Of a stretch of DNA of 64,000 nt, positions 38,178 to 47,362 are shown piece by piece. Source of the DNA: Lactobacillus sp. ESL0785 (GTDB lineage Bacteria > Bacillota > Bacilli > Lactobacillales > Lactobacillaceae); the NCBI RefSeq assembly GCF_029395455.1, contig NZ_CP113916.1, positions 1,240,001 to 1,304,000 on the forward strand, read 5' to 3'. The translations under genes and the position numbers were made by a program. Position 1 is the stretch's first letter. Each line of letters starts with the position of its first letter. The notes below the pieces were generated by a model. The model did no database searches and had not been told where the DNA came from. It was given only the letters and a program-made list of their open reading frames with translations.

Positions 38178-38717
38178 ATGAATTGCAAACACGCTTATTT
38201 ATTGGCTACTGTGCTGTTAGCCATCGGAGCCAATAATCTAATTACGACTAAAACCGCTGCAGCTGCCGATCTTAATTCAGCGCCAATTATATCTTACCCT
38301 AAAAATATGCGGGGATCTTGGTACTACTATGATACTTATACCAAAAAAGTCAATAAAGAAATTTTTACCAAAACAACAGCCAAATTCTATGTTGGCAAGA
38401 AAGAAGTCGGTTATACAAAATTGCACGCTTATGTTAAGCATAATTCGTTGAAAGCAGACTCCAAATACCAGGAAAAGACAGCCCGCTGGGTTTACGCAGA
38501 TAGTCAGGATACCATCAACGGCGTGATCTGGTTAAATATCTTAAGTTGGGACCAAAAAGTCGGTGCCAGCTATAATGTTACCGATCTTGATAATAACTCT
38601 GTCCTAACCAGTGCCAGCGGTAATAAGCCTCTAGTTGATCATCATGCCTATCGTACTCCTAAGCTAGCTCAAGATTTAAAAGATATACATTATCAAGTAT
38701 TTAATTATTATAATTAA
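38178..38717 (+). CDS. Secreted protein of unknown function
   Basis: A 179-residue protein with a signal peptide ending near AAAAD (about residue 31) after AGGAG. The mature part starts PKNMRGSWYYYD, a pattern seen in lactobacillus-specific exported proteins, and is rich in Tyr, Lys and Asp, without cysteine or a known catalytic motif. The MRG-W-Y start suggests a beta-rich, lipocalin-like fold, which is only a guess. It is monocistronic, divergent from the serine hydrolase, and ends at a strong terminator. Confidence 0.75.
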   Translation: MNCKHAYLLATVLLAIGANNLITTKTAAAADLNSAPIISYPKNMRGSWYYYDTYTKKVNKEIFTKTTAKFYVGKKEVGYTKLHAYVKHNSLKADSKYQEKTARWVYADSQDTINGVIWLNILSWDQKVGASYNVTDLDNNSVLTSASGNKPLVDHHAYRTPKLAQDLKDIHYQVFNYYN

Positions 38718-38735
38718 TTTAATCTCCACACAAAT

Positions 38736-38762
38736 AGCACCACAATTAATAATTGTGGTGCT
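38736..38762 (+). terminator. Terminator of the secreted-protein gene
   Basis: AGCACCACAATT and AATTGTGGTGCT form a perfect 12-bp stem with a 3-base loop, followed by TATTATTTT. Confidence 0.88.
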
Positions 38763-38863
38763 TATTATTTTGATCTTCCTTATGACTAGCAAATATATTT
38801 AGGACTAGAAATTTTTTTCAAGCTGTTCTTCCCGCAAAGAAAAGAAGCAGATAGTTATAAATT

Positions 38864-39421
38864 TTACTTAATAATAACACGTAACCCTGTTGGTGCCTGA
38901 TGGTAAAACCACCGGGCATCACTAGTACTCAAGTGAACACAACCATGTGAACTAGGCTTTTTACCCAACTTTTGGGCTACTGACTTAATTGTTCGCTGGT
39001 GAACATTGCGTGGATTTTCATGGAATAAGTAGAGTCCGCCTTGCAAAAAGCCAACCGCATATCTGGCACCCATCTTTTCACTAGCTGAATAAAACCACAG
39101 TGCGCGATAAGTATTTATGCGGTAATGACCCCGCGGCGTTGAATTATGGGCACCCGTTGAAACATAAAATTCATAACGTGTCTTTTTACCCCGTTTTAAA
39201 TATGCCCGCTGCTTTTTAACCGGAACAACAATGCGGTCCTTTTTAGCACTTATATGCTTAGGGTACGGTTTAATTTCAGAAGACTTTGTATAACTAATCG
39301 GTTCACGCATTGCTGCTTGGGGCACTTCATCACTGGCATTGACTGGTAACGGACTACTTAATAAAGTAATTTCACTAGCGATTAAGCCAATAACTAATAA
39401 GCCAACTTTTTTAATCATCAT
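38864..39421 (-). CDS. L,D-transpeptidase (YkuD family)
   Basis: The 185-residue exported protein has a signal peptide (about 1-29) and a YkuD domain with the active-site motif SHGCVH (158-163, nucleophile C161). L,D-transpeptidases make 3-3 cross-links or anchor proteins in peptidoglycan. It begins 6 bp after the D,D-carboxypeptidase gene and is co-transcribed with it, a sensible pairing because the carboxypeptidase produces the tetrapeptide donor. Confidence 0.9.
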   Translation of the reverse strand: MMIKKVGLLVIGLIASEITLLSSPLPVNASDEVPQAAMREPISYTKSSEIKPYPKHISAKKDRIVVPVKKQRAYLKRGKKTRYEFYVSTGAHNSTPRGHYRINTYRALWFYSASEKMGARYAVGFLQGGLYLFHENPRNVHQRTIKSVAQKLGKKPSSHGCVHLSTSDARWFYHQAPTGLRVIIK

Positions 39422-39427
39422 TTTTTC

Positions 39428-40426
39428 CTAATTATTTAAATTCTGATAAGTAAAGCGCATTAACTTAACTGTATCAGAAAACTCGTTATTATCGTGCAAT
39501 GTAACTGTAATCAAACCAGCACCTTTTTCGCAGGTGCCGACAAAGCAAAAGCCAGCACGCGGCGTCCATCCAGTCTTCATGCCATCAACTTTAAATGTTT
39601 TATGATAGTATTTTTTGCCTGGGAGCATCCGATTTTGATTGACCAAGTTCTGCCCTGCAACCATCATTGACTCAGTTGCAAAATATTTCATTGAACTAGG
39701 ATAGTCATGAGCCACGTGATAAGCAATAACTGCTAAACTCTTAGCCGACAACAAATTCCCCGAAGTACGGCCACCTTTAACATAGTAACCATAGCGTGCT
39801 AAGTCATCGTTTTCCAGTCCCGAAGCTGACGTAAACTTAGCCTTCACATGCCACAATTTAGCCTGCTTGTTCATCATTTTAATAAACTTACGGTTTGACC
39901 CGGCTACCCATTGTCCCAGCCGGATCGCTGAATTATCATCGGAATCAATAATTGCCGATTCAAACACCTGCTTAACAGTATACGTGTGGCCCTTTTTCAC
40001 ATGAAAACCATCAAAGTTTGGATCAGTCCCCATTTTAATCAGTGACTTAGAAAATCTAAGCCGCTTTTGCCAATCATGTGGGTGATTAGCCAACTTACGC
40101 CTAGCTAAATAAATCGTCATTAACTTTCCAGTTGATGCTACTAAACATTGCTTATTAGCATTCTTCTGCACTAAAATCGCACCAGTTTTGCGATTAAGTA
40201 CTATGTATGCTTTCGCCTTAGTCTTGGGTTTCTTAGCAATTATTTGTCTGTCATTCTGACCAACGGTTTTCGCTTGATAATGACTGTACACCTGCTTTTT
40301 CTTTTGGTGTAGCGTCATTGCACTTTCATCAGTTAATCCCGTACTGGTAGCTTTAACGGGAATAACTGCACTAATCAATAAACAAAAAATCACAGTAATC
40401 CCCGCAAAGCAACGCCTAGTTTTCAA
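39428..40426 (-). CDS. D-alanyl-D-alanine carboxypeptidase (S11, DacA-like)
   Basis: The 332-residue low-molecular-weight penicillin-binding protein has a signal peptide (about 1-27), the SxxK motif STGK (S98-K101), an SxD/N-type motif in DSDDNSA (about 161-167) and KTGWT (284-288). It trims the terminal D-Ala of stem peptides. No C-terminal amphipathic anchor is obvious, so it may be released. It heads the two-gene unit with the L,D-transpeptidase and is divergent from the NlpC/P60 gene at 40545. Confidence 0.9.
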   Translation of the reverse strand: MKTRRCFAGITVIFCLLISAVIPVKATSTGLTDESAMTLHQKKKQVYSHYQAKTVGQNDRQIIAKKPKTKAKAYIVLNRKTGAILVQKNANKQCLVASTGKLMTIYLARRKLANHPHDWQKRLRFSKSLIKMGTDPNFDGFHVKKGHTYTVKQVFESAIIDSDDNSAIRLGQWVAGSNRKFIKMMNKQAKLWHVKAKFTSASGLENDDLARYGYYVKGGRTSGNLLSAKSLAVIAYHVAHDYPSSMKYFATESMMVAGQNLVNQNRMLPGKKYYHKTFKVDGMKTGWTPRAGFCFVGTCEKGAGLITVTLHDNNEFSDTVKLMRFTYQNLNN

Positions 40427-40544
40427 ATTTAACAGCCTCCCACATAGCTATTCATTAATATTAATTTAAAAAATAATTATTCACGCACTCTATTATAATA
40501 TAAAATATTAACTGTGTATTGTATTTTTAAGAAAGGACCCCAAG

Positions 40545-41579
40545 ATGTCAATTAAAGTCAAGCATTTTTTGATTGCTCTATTAATTAGTACAGCCTGCAT
40601 CCATAGCGCCAATGTTAAAGTCACGGCTGCTACTCAAGAAGCAGTGCCAAATCCTCCAAGTCAAACAGTACAAAATAATAACCAGCAAACTACTCCAGCA
40701 GCTGCCAAGCACAAACCTGCTATTTATCAGCAAAAAGGTTCAGGCGTTATCTTTCAAACTCATTATGGTTTCAGTAAAAAACTAAACCAAAAAGGCAAAG
40801 TAACTAAAGGCTACTATAATAAACGAATTAACTATTCTAAAGTTGCCAAAACTACCAAAGGTATTTTTGTTAAAACAAAACATGGCTGGTTAAACAAAAA
40901 TGCGTTCAATCAATATTTAATCACTAAAAGTAAATTAAATTACAAGATGAAGGTTAACGCTAATGCAGCCTTGTATAACAAGCCCGCTTACACTAATGGC
41001 GCTCGCAAAATCACCACCACCAATAAGCTACGCCTTAAAAACAAATGGGTGCATGCCAATATGATTGCGCATACTAACATAAACATTACTTATTATCGGT
41101 TCAACTTTAATCACCAAAATTATTGGCTTCAAGGGACAAAATTAAGGTTCAATCTAAATGCCTTAAAAGGCAATAATCGCCAGTTAGAACATGCCATTAC
41201 CAAAGGCGAAAAGATGATTGGTCATTCTGTTTATAACGAAAATACGCGCCACTATGATTGTTCCAGCTTTGTAAATTATCTCTACTCAAGTATTGGTCAC
41301 CATTTAGGCTCAACGACATTTAGTCAATGTAACAATGGTCATGGTGTCAGTTACAAACATAAAAAGCGTGGTGACTTGATTTTCTTTGATGATCGATCTG
41401 ACGGTCACTTAGCACACGTTGGACTTTATCTAGGCAAGGGACTTTTCCTGCACGATAGTCCCTACACAACTACTGGCGGTGTTGACGTTTCGAGTTTACA
41501 CGATGCATTTTGGAATTCTCGTTCTACCCAATCAAAAATAGTCCATTATCCCGATGGTATTGTTAGAAGAATTATTTAA
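40545..41579 (+). CDS. Exported NlpC/P60 peptidoglycan endopeptidase
   Basis: A 344-residue protein: signal peptide (about 1-29), a short Pro/Gln linker, a Lys/Tyr-rich region resembling two SH3-like wall-binding units (about 60-200) and a C-terminal NlpC/P60 domain with C239 in DCSSF, H291 in AHVG and H303. Such enzymes cut D-Glu-diamino acid bonds in the wall. AAAGGA precedes the ATG. It ends at a terminator shared with the convergent NlpC/P60 gene. Confidence 0.88.
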   Translation: MSIKVKHFLIALLISTACIHSANVKVTAATQEAVPNPPSQTVQNNNQQTTPAAAKHKPAIYQQKGSGVIFQTHYGFSKKLNQKGKVTKGYYNKRINYSKVAKTTKGIFVKTKHGWLNKNAFNQYLITKSKLNYKMKVNANAALYNKPAYTNGARKITTTNKLRLKNKWVHANMIAHTNINITYYRFNFNHQNYWLQGTKLRFNLNALKGNNRQLEHAITKGEKMIGHSVYNENTRHYDCSSFVNYLYSSIGHHLGSTTFSQCNNGHGVSYKHKKRGDLIFFDDRSDGHLAHVGLYLGKGLFLHDSPYTTTGGVDVSSLHDAFWNSRSTQSKIVHYPDGIVRRII

Positions 41580-41583
41580 AAAC

Positions 41584-41611
41584 AAAAAGCACTTCAATTG
41601 AAGTGCTTTTT
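41584..41611. terminator. Bidirectional terminator between the two NlpC/P60 genes
   Basis: AAAAAGCACTTCAA and TTGAAGTGCTTTTT form a perfect palindrome with A- and T-runs, serving both convergent genes. Confidence 0.9.
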
Positions 41612-41618
41612 TACTAAA

Positions 41619-42686
41619 TTAATTTTTTTCGTGAACAGACTTAGTATGCGTTACTGGGAAAATTCGCTTAGCATAATAATAATGTTGGAAGTTTGCGGCA
41701 GTTACTGTTACTCCCCAATTAGGCCATGAATGCAAAGCCTTGTTATTGCCTAAGTAAATACCAACATGGTAAACATCTGGCTTTGGTCGACCATAGAAAA
41801 TAATGTCACCACGTTTTAAGTGGTTCAAGCTAACTGTTTGCAAAGTCTTACTTTGAACAAATGAACGGCAACCCCATTCGTGAGTTGAATGCCATCTTGG
41901 ATTAGCTGGTGATGGATCAATTCCAGTTGCATACATACATTGCATGATTAATCCTGAACAGTCAACGGATGTTCCCGGAGTCTTAGAAGTAAAATCAATC
42001 CAAGCAGTACCAGCATTCTTATATTGGTAACCACGCTTAATAAATGCTTTAACATAATCACTTCTAGTTGAAGCATAGTTCAAGCTTTTATCTAATGGAC
42101 TAGTGTAATAACCCTTAAGATGCAAACTCTTCATATGCAATTGACGGTAACCCTTAGGAATTTGGTAACGCCGTACCGTTGAAATACCGATTTTCTTACT
42201 CTTAGCTGCAGTAGCATCATTAGTTGCAGGTGCATACAACCGCCAAGTTGTATGCAAATGGTGGTACCAAGCTGCTGGATAAGTTACTTTAAAATTACCC
42301 TTAGCATCTGTACGGTATTTTTTCTCATTAACATACTTTTTACCATTCCACTTTTGCAGATAAACTGGACGTTTTTCTGCACTATTCAAGACAACTTGGT
42401 CACTAATTTTATCTCCAGCAGTCCATTTATACTTAGTACTTAATCCCTTAAAAGTAGTCGTTGTCTTGGCTGGTTTAGCTGGTTTAACAGGTGCTGAATT
42501 ACTATCAGCTGTCGTATTCCCATTTGTACCATTAGTTGCAGTACCATCTGGATTATTAGCGGGTGCTTGTGTGCTAGAAGTCGGTTCTGCGGCAGTGGTG
42601 TCAGCCGCTAAAACTGTCCCAGAAGTCGTTCCTGTTAGAATCATTGCTGTGGCAAAGCCAGCAAACAATTGTTTGTAATGTTTCAT
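41619..42686 (-). CDS. Exported NlpC/P60 endopeptidase with Thr/Asn/Pro linker
   Basis: This 355-residue protein has a signal peptide ending near LAADT (about 28), a Thr/Asn/Ala/Pro-rich linker with KPAKPAK (about 30-75), a probable Ig-like domain (about 80-170) and an NlpC/P60 domain with C243 in DCSGL, H307 in YHVGIY and H319. It is not a simple duplicate of the 40545 protein: outside the catalytic motifs the two differ. Wall remodelling or autolysis is the expected role. Confidence 0.88.
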   Translation of the reverse strand: MKHYKQLFAGFATAMILTGTTSGTVLAADTTAAEPTSSTQAPANNPDGTATNGTNGNTTADSNSAPVKPAKPAKTTTTFKGLSTKYKWTAGDKISDQVVLNSAEKRPVYLQKWNGKKYVNEKKYRTDAKGNFKVTYPAAWYHHLHTTWRLYAPATNDATAAKSKKIGISTVRRYQIPKGYRQLHMKSLHLKGYYTSPLDKSLNYASTRSDYVKAFIKRGYQYKNAGTAWIDFTSKTPGTSVDCSGLIMQCMYATGIDPSPANPRWHSTHEWGCRSFVQSKTLQTVSLNHLKRGDIIFYGRPKPDVYHVGIYLGNNKALHSWPNWGVTVTAANFQHYYYAKRIFPVTHTKSVHEKN

Positions 42687-42732
42687 ATTCTTTTCCCTTC
42701 AAAATAAATATCAACTAATAAATCAACGCGAA

Positions 42733-43713
42733 TTAATAGCTCAAGGCACGATAACCATCACCAGACCAATGCCCAACAAAGCTACTTTCACTAATAGAGG
42801 CCTTACTACCTGTCCACGGATCATTGTAATAGATCCGGCCATTGTGATAGCCCGTTAAAGCCAAGGCGTGATTAGAAAAGTTATCAATGCCTTTAACCCA
42901 AGCAACTACTAAGTGAGAATGCAGCAACTTATTCTTTATTGCCTGCAAACTACTCCTAGTCATTACTTTGGCCTTACCTAAATAATGTTTTACAACGCCC
43001 TTTATTCCCTTAGGTGTAACCCAATAGCCACCAGGATATTCTTTATATGGTGAACCAATAAAACCTTTATCAGGATTACTGCTGCGCGGTGTCTTTTTGG
43101 CAACTGTAAATTTAGAAACTTTTTTACCAGCAAAATTTAACATCATTGCTACTGCCGTCATTTCACAACCAGTTGGTAATTCTGGGCGTTGACAAATAAC
43201 TTTTGCATTATTCTTAATCCCAGTAATTTTACCTTTTTTAATCCAATAATAAGCTTTCTTAGTAGCTAGTGACTTTTCACTGCGCTTACCATTAGCCTTA
43301 TAGTAACCGTAAGAGGTAGACTTAGGTTTTTTTCTCATGCCGGTAAGCATAACACCCTTTTTGTTAAACAGATAATAATTTTTACCCAGCCTAACTAAGC
43401 CTTTAACCTTCCGATTATTTTTATAATAGTACTTCTTATTACTCTTATTAATCCAGCCTTGTTTCTGTACTATTGGCTTAGTAAGTTTATCATTGTCAGT
43501 AACCGTTGTCGACTTAACCTTATTAGGTTTTTGTGGCTCTATTTTATTCGCCTGTTCAGGTTGTTGGTTCGAATCTTGAACTTTAACTGGTGTATTAGTA
43601 GCAGAAGATTGGTTGATTGTCTGCTCTGCAGCAGCAACTTTAACCGTATTCAGTCCCATAAAACTCACTGTTAAAAATGTCACAACTAAAGTAATAAAGA
43701 ACCTTTTATTCAT
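42733..43713 (-). CDS. Exported C39-like cysteine peptidase with wall-binding repeats
   Basis: The 326-residue protein has a signal peptide (about 1-29), an N-terminal Gln/Asn/Lys linker, two to three glucan/choline-binding-like repeats (GWINKSNKKYYYKNN, YYLFNKKG, about 85-165) and a peptidase_C39_2 domain with C183 in TGCEM, H282 in NHALALTGY and D298. No ABC exporter accompanies it, so it is a free surface peptidase, not a bacteriocin processor. It is preceded by AAGGAGG and a promoter. Confidence 0.85.
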   Translation of the reverse strand: MNKRFFITLVVTFLTVSFMGLNTVKVAAAEQTINQSSATNTPVKVQDSNQQPEQANKIEPQKPNKVKSTTVTDNDKLTKPIVQKQGWINKSNKKYYYKNNRKVKGLVRLGKNYYLFNKKGVMLTGMRKKPKSTSYGYYKANGKRSEKSLATKKAYYWIKKGKITGIKNNAKVICQRPELPTGCEMTAVAMMLNFAGKKVSKFTVAKKTPRSSNPDKGFIGSPYKEYPGGYWVTPKGIKGVVKHYLGKAKVMTRSSLQAIKNKLLHSHLVVAWVKGIDNFSNHALALTGYHNGRIYYNDPWTGSKASISESSFVGHWSGDGYRALSY

Positions 43714-43747
43714 GTTCCCTCCTTCAAAATATAATTATTACTGGAGT

Positions 43748-43777
43748 AGTATAACATTTTAAAGAATACGATTACAA
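43748..43777 (-). promoter_or_regulatory. Promoter of the C39-like peptidase gene
   Basis: On the minus strand TTGTAA (43772-43777) and TATACT (43748-43753) are spaced 18 bp, about 35 bp upstream of the start codon. Confidence 0.55.
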
Positions 43778-43924
43778 CATCGCTTTTTTAAAATAACTTT
43801 ATTAGTTATTACTAAACATTTATCTAGCAAGATAATCTTCACAGATTAAACAACATAAGATTTTTCGTATTTTTTAAAATTAATACTGGGCTTAATAAAT
43901 AAGATCGAATTTAAGCCAAAACAA

Positions 43925-43962
43925 AAACCGCACAAGCTCTAAATGTTGAGCTTATGCGGTTT
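43925..43962 (-). terminator. Terminator of rplJ-rplL
   Basis: AAACCGCA, a mismatch and AAGCTC pair with their complement around an 8-base loop, and the minus strand continues TTTTTGTTTTG. Confidence 0.9.
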
Positions 43963-43990
43963 CTTATGAGCTTGTCCAGTTGGACTGTAA

Positions 43991-44353
43991 CTATTTAAGG
44001 GTTACAGTAGCGCCAACTTCTTCAAGCTTAGACTTAATGTCGTTAGCTTCGTCTTCAGAAACGCCTTCCTTAACGTTCTTAGGAGCACCATCAACCATGT
44101 CCTTTGAGTCCTTAAGGCCAAGACCAGTAATGTCGCGAACAGCCTTAATAACCTTAACTTTTTCTTGACCTGCTTCAGTCAATTCAACATCGTAAGTTGA
44201 CTTAGCAGCGGCAGCATCGCCAGCACCTGCAGCAGCAACTGGTGCAGCAGCAGTAACATCAAATTCATCTTCAATAGCCTTTACAAGGTCGTTTAATTCA
44301 AGAATTGAAGCACCTTTTAAGTCTTCAATAATCTTATCAGTATCTAAAGCCAT
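43991..44353 (-). CDS. rplL: 50S ribosomal protein L7/L12
   Basis: L7/L12 (120 residues) forms the stalk that recruits translation factors. The N-terminal dimer domain ([24 protein letters not shown]), the Ala/Gly hinge and the C-terminal [25 protein letters not shown] are typical. It follows rplJ by 45 bp and ends at a strong terminator. Confidence 0.99.
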   Translation of the reverse strand: MALDTDKIIEDLKGASILELNDLVKAIEDEFDVTAAAPVAAAGAGDAAAAKSTYDVELTEAGQEKVKVIKAVRDITGLGLKDSKDMVDGAPKNVKEGVSEDEANDIKSKLEEVGATVTLK

Positions 44354-44398
44354 ATTTAAGTATCCTCCGAAAAATCAGTATTAGATATAATTATAATT

Positions 44399-44908
44399 TT
44401 ATTCTGCAGCTTCGTCTTTTGAATCAGCAACAGCTTTAACAACACAAGCGAAATCGCGAACTGGAGCTTGTAATACAGAAACAAGCATTGACAGTAAGCC
44501 TTCGCGTCCAGGGATAGCAGCAAGTTCCTTGATTTCTTCCTTAGAAGTCAATTTACCTTCAAGCATACCACCTTTAATGTTCAGAACTTCAAAGTTATCT
44601 TCGTACTTAGAAACAATCCGTGCAGGTTCAGTAATATCATCAGCATTATCAGTGTAAACAACAGCAGTTGGACCAACAAAAGTATCATCTAAGCCTTCAA
44701 TACCAGCTTTAGCAGCAGCACGTCTTAGGTAAGTGTTCTTAATAACCTTCATCTTAACATCGTTATCACGAAGTTCCTTACGCATGTCAGTAACTTCTTC
44801 AACAGTCAAACCAAGGTAATCAATTACCAAGATAGCCTTTGCAGCTTTAAGTTCTTCGGCAAAAGCATCAACCAGCTTTTCCTTTGCAGCAATAGCAGCT
44901 TTACTCAA
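44399..44908 (-). CDS. rplJ: 50S ribosomal protein L10
   Basis: L10 (169 residues) is the base of the ribosomal stalk and binds L7/L12 dimers. The start AIAAKEKLVDAFAEELKAAK and IKNTYLRRAA are characteristic. The 155-nt leader upstream holds the autoregulatory L10 structure and an attenuator. The gene has its own promoter just behind phoU. Confidence 0.98.
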   Translation of the reverse strand: MSKAAIAAKEKLVDAFAEELKAAKAILVIDYLGLTVEEVTDMRKELRDNDVKMKVIKNTYLRRAAAKAGIEGLDDTFVGPTAVVYTDNADDITEPARIVSKYEDNFEVLNIKGGMLEGKLTSKEEIKELAAIPGREGLLSMLVSVLQAPVRDFACVVKAVADSKDEAAE

Positions 44909-44954
44909 TCTAATTCACCTCCATAAAATTCATTAATAAATCCTATAAGGCCTT

Positions 44955-45062
44955 AAAAACTCCATGCCACAAAGACATGGAGTTTTACAAAAATCTTCAT
45001 TATCTTCTGGCCTCGGCGGGAAATTAAGGCATCACGCCACCCGAGTCTTAGGTAGAATTTAC
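44955..45062 (-). promoter_or_regulatory. L10 leader with attenuator hairpin
   Basis: Between promoter and rplJ the transcript carries GGGTGGCGTGATGCC...CCCGCC structures followed by a terminator-like hairpin (AAAACTCCATG and CATGGAGTTTT, 44956-44986) with a T-run. This is the arrangement of the Firmicutes L10 leader, where the L10-L12 complex binds its own RNA and promotes termination. Confidence 0.8.
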
Positions 45063-45069
45063 TTTGTTA

Positions 45070-45098
45070 AGTATAGCAGGCCTAATTAATTTACGCAA
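45070..45098 (-). promoter_or_regulatory. rplJ-rplL promoter
   Basis: On the minus strand TTGCGT (45093-45098) and TATACT (45070-45075) are spaced 17 bp. It lies immediately behind the phoU stop codon at 45103. Confidence 0.8.
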
Positions 45099-45102
45099 GC
45101 AT

Positions 45103-45771
45103 TTATTCTGCTTTTAGGTCCGCTAGTTCAAACAGCTCACCAGTAATTTTATAAATAACCCAACTAGCCAGATTAACAATGTGGTCGCTAATTCGTTTGA
45201 GCAACCTAATAATTACAAAATAACTGGCAGAAGCAACTGCCGCATTAGGATCTTTTTCAATCCCGTCAATAATATCTTTGCGTGCCTTTTGGTAATTGGC
45301 AGTAATAGCTTCACGCCGAACCACCATTGAACGTGCTGTCTTTTCATCTTCTTGAACATAAGCTGTTAAGACTTCGATTAGCATTTTACGGACTTCATGA
45401 GTCATTTGTGAAATAATCTTTTCAACTTCTGGGATTCGCGGGTTACCCTTTACTCTGACAGTTTCGACTGCCAAGCTAATCGCATTTTCGCCAATTCGTT
45501 CTAAGTCAGTAGCAGCTTTCAAAATACTGATTACTATCCGAAAATCGGTGGCAACTGGTTGCTGAAGTGCTATTAGATCCAATGCCTTTTTTTCAATTCT
45601 AATTGTCTCTTGGGGTACAATATCAGCTTCTTTAATCATCTTTTGGGCTGTTGTTTTATCATGAGCAACAAAAGAGCGCGTTCCTTGGTCAATTTGATCG
45701 TTAACTAGAACACCCATTTCCATAAATTGCGTATTCAGTTTTTTTAATTCATCTAAAAATATCTCGTGCAT
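45103..45771 (-). CDS. phoU: Phosphate-specific transport system accessory protein PhoU
   Basis: PhoU (222 residues) is a two-domain three-helix-bundle protein with metal-binding acidic motifs (TDLERIGENAISLA and KRISDHIVNLA) that restrains Pst uptake and signalling. GAGG 5-6 bases before ATG 45771 sets the start; the longer frame overlaps pstB. It is the last gene of the pstS-C-A-B-B-phoU operon. Confidence 0.95.
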   Translation of the reverse strand: MHEIFLDELKKLNTQFMEMGVLVNDQIDQGTRSFVAHDKTTAQKMIKEADIVPQETIRIEKKALDLIALQQPVATDFRIVISILKAATDLERIGENAISLAVETVRVKGNPRIPEVEKIISQMTHEVRKMLIEVLTAYVQEDEKTARSMVVRREAITANYQKARKDIIDGIEKDPNAAVASASYFVIIRLLKRISDHIVNLASWVIYKITGELFELADLKAE

Positions 45772-45784
45772 ATATTCCTCACTT

Positions 45785-46540
45785 TTAACCAAACCGGCCA
45801 TTTAGGTAATTACTTGTGATTTCTTTTTTAGGTGCCAAAAACATTTCTTCAGTTGAACCTGATTCAATTAAATCACCATTCATCAAAAACGCAACTTGAT
45901 CCGCAACCCGACTCGCCTGCTGCAGATTATGCGTCACCATAATAAATGTATACTTAGTCTTAAGACCCATTAGCGTTTCTTCAATTTCCGAACTAGAAAT
46001 TGGGTCTAGAGCAGACGTTGGCTCATCAAGCAGAACCACGGCTGGTCTTACCGCTAATGCCCGCGCAATACAAATTCGCTGCTGCTGACCGCCTGAAAAA
46101 TCCTGCGCATTGCGACCCAAACTATCTTTGGTTTCCTCCCAAATTGCTGCTTGTTTCAGACTCTCTTCAACTCGCTGCTCAATTAATTCTTTATCCTTAA
46201 CACCCGCAACTTTTAAGCCATAAGCTACATTATCAAAAACAGAAAATGGGAACGGCGTCGGCTGCTGAAACACCATCCCGACATTTTTACGTAGTTTAAC
46301 TAAATCAAGGTGCGGCCGATAAATATCCTGCCCGTCAAGCAGAATATCACCCGTAATTTTGATATTGTCAATATCGTCATTCATGCGGTTAAGACAGCGC
46401 AATAACGTTGACTTTCCACATCCCGAAGGCCCAATTAATGCTGTTAATTTTTGCTCTGGAAATGCCAGACTAATACCATGCAGAGCTTCATAATCACCAT
46501 AATTTAATCTGACATTTTTGACTTCCATGATATTCTTCAT
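45785..46540 (-). CDS. pstB: Phosphate ABC transporter ATPase PstB, second copy
   Basis: A 251-residue ATPase with Walker [10 protein letters not shown], the PstB-specific LRCLNRMND, signature FSGGQQQR and Walker [14 protein letters not shown]. It energises the PstC-PstA permease. It lies 12 bp after the first pstB and 13 bp before the phoU start. Two non-identical pstB genes in one operon are usual in lactobacilli and streptococci. Confidence 0.96.
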   Translation of the reverse strand: MKNIMEVKNVRLNYGDYEALHGISLAFPEQKLTALIGPSGCGKSTLLRCLNRMNDDIDNIKITGDILLDGQDIYRPHLDLVKLRKNVGMVFQQPTPFPFSVFDNVAYGLKVAGVKDKELIEQRVEESLKQAAIWEETKDSLGRNAQDFSGGQQQRICIARALAVRPAVVLLDEPTSALDPISSSEIEETLMGLKTKYTFIMVTHNLQQASRVADQVAFLMNGDLIESGSTEEMFLAPKKEITSNYLNGRFG

Positions 46541-46552
46541 CGTTATGCTCCT

Positions 46553-47353
46553 TTAGCCAAAACTGCCCTGAATATACTGTTCAGTAATTTTCCCCTGCGG
46601 ATTAGTGAAAACATTGGTAGTTGTATCATATTCAAGCGCATGACCTAAATGAAAAAATGCGGTATAGTCACTAATTCTTGAAGCCTGCTGCATATTGTGC
46701 GTCACCATAATCATCGTATACTTACTGCGCAATTGTTTGAGCGTATCTTCAAGTTTTGCTGTTGATACAGGATCTAGCGCACTAGCTGGCTCGTCGAGCA
46801 ATAATACTTCTGGTTTTAAGGCGATTGCACGAGCAATACATAAGCGTTGCTGCTGCCCCCCTGATAACGCCAAGGCACTTTGGTCTAGCTTATCCTTGAC
46901 CTCATCCCACAAAGCAGCAGCTCGCAAGCTTTCCTCAACAATTTGCTTTAATTTTGTCTTATCTTGCTCACCATTTGCCTTTAATGCATAGGTAATATTT
47001 TCCTTAATTGACTTCGGGAAGGGATTAGGCTTCTGGAAGACCATACCAATCGCCTTGCGCAATTCGTAAACGTTGATTTTTTTCTGATTAATATCAAGTT
47101 CATGAAACATGATGTTGCCGTCAACTCTAGCAACACGGTCATTCAACCTATTTAACGAACGCAAAAAAGTAGATTTGCCTGAACCTGAAGCACCAATCAA
47201 AGCTGTAATGGTGTTCTTTTTAAAGCCCAGACTAACATCAAACAGTTTTTGCACTGCATCACCATAAAAGACACTTAAATTATGCGTATAGAGGGCACAC
47301 TCCTCATTATTAAAAGTCTTAATATATTTTTTTTGCGTTTGCCAATTTTCCAT
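46553..47353 (-). CDS. pstB: Phosphate ABC transporter ATPase PstB, first copy
   Basis: The 266-residue ATPase has Walker A GASGSGKST, LRSLNRLND, signature LSGGQQQR and Walker B VLLLDEPASALDP. It carries about 18 more N-terminal residues than its neighbour. The differences between the two copies suggest an old duplication and possible heterodimers. It follows pstA by 9 bp. Confidence 0.96.
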   Translation of the reverse strand: MENWQTQKKYIKTFNNEECALYTHNLSVFYGDAVQKLFDVSLGFKKNTITALIGASGSGKSTFLRSLNRLNDRVARVDGNIMFHELDINQKKINVYELRKAIGMVFQKPNPFPKSIKENITYALKANGEQDKTKLKQIVEESLRAAALWDEVKDKLDQSALALSGGQQQRLCIARAIALKPEVLLLDEPASALDPVSTAKLEDTLKQLRSKYTMIMVTHNMQQASRISDYTAFFHLGHALEYDTTTNVFTNPQGKITEQYIQGSFG

Positions 47354-47362
47354 ATGAATTCC

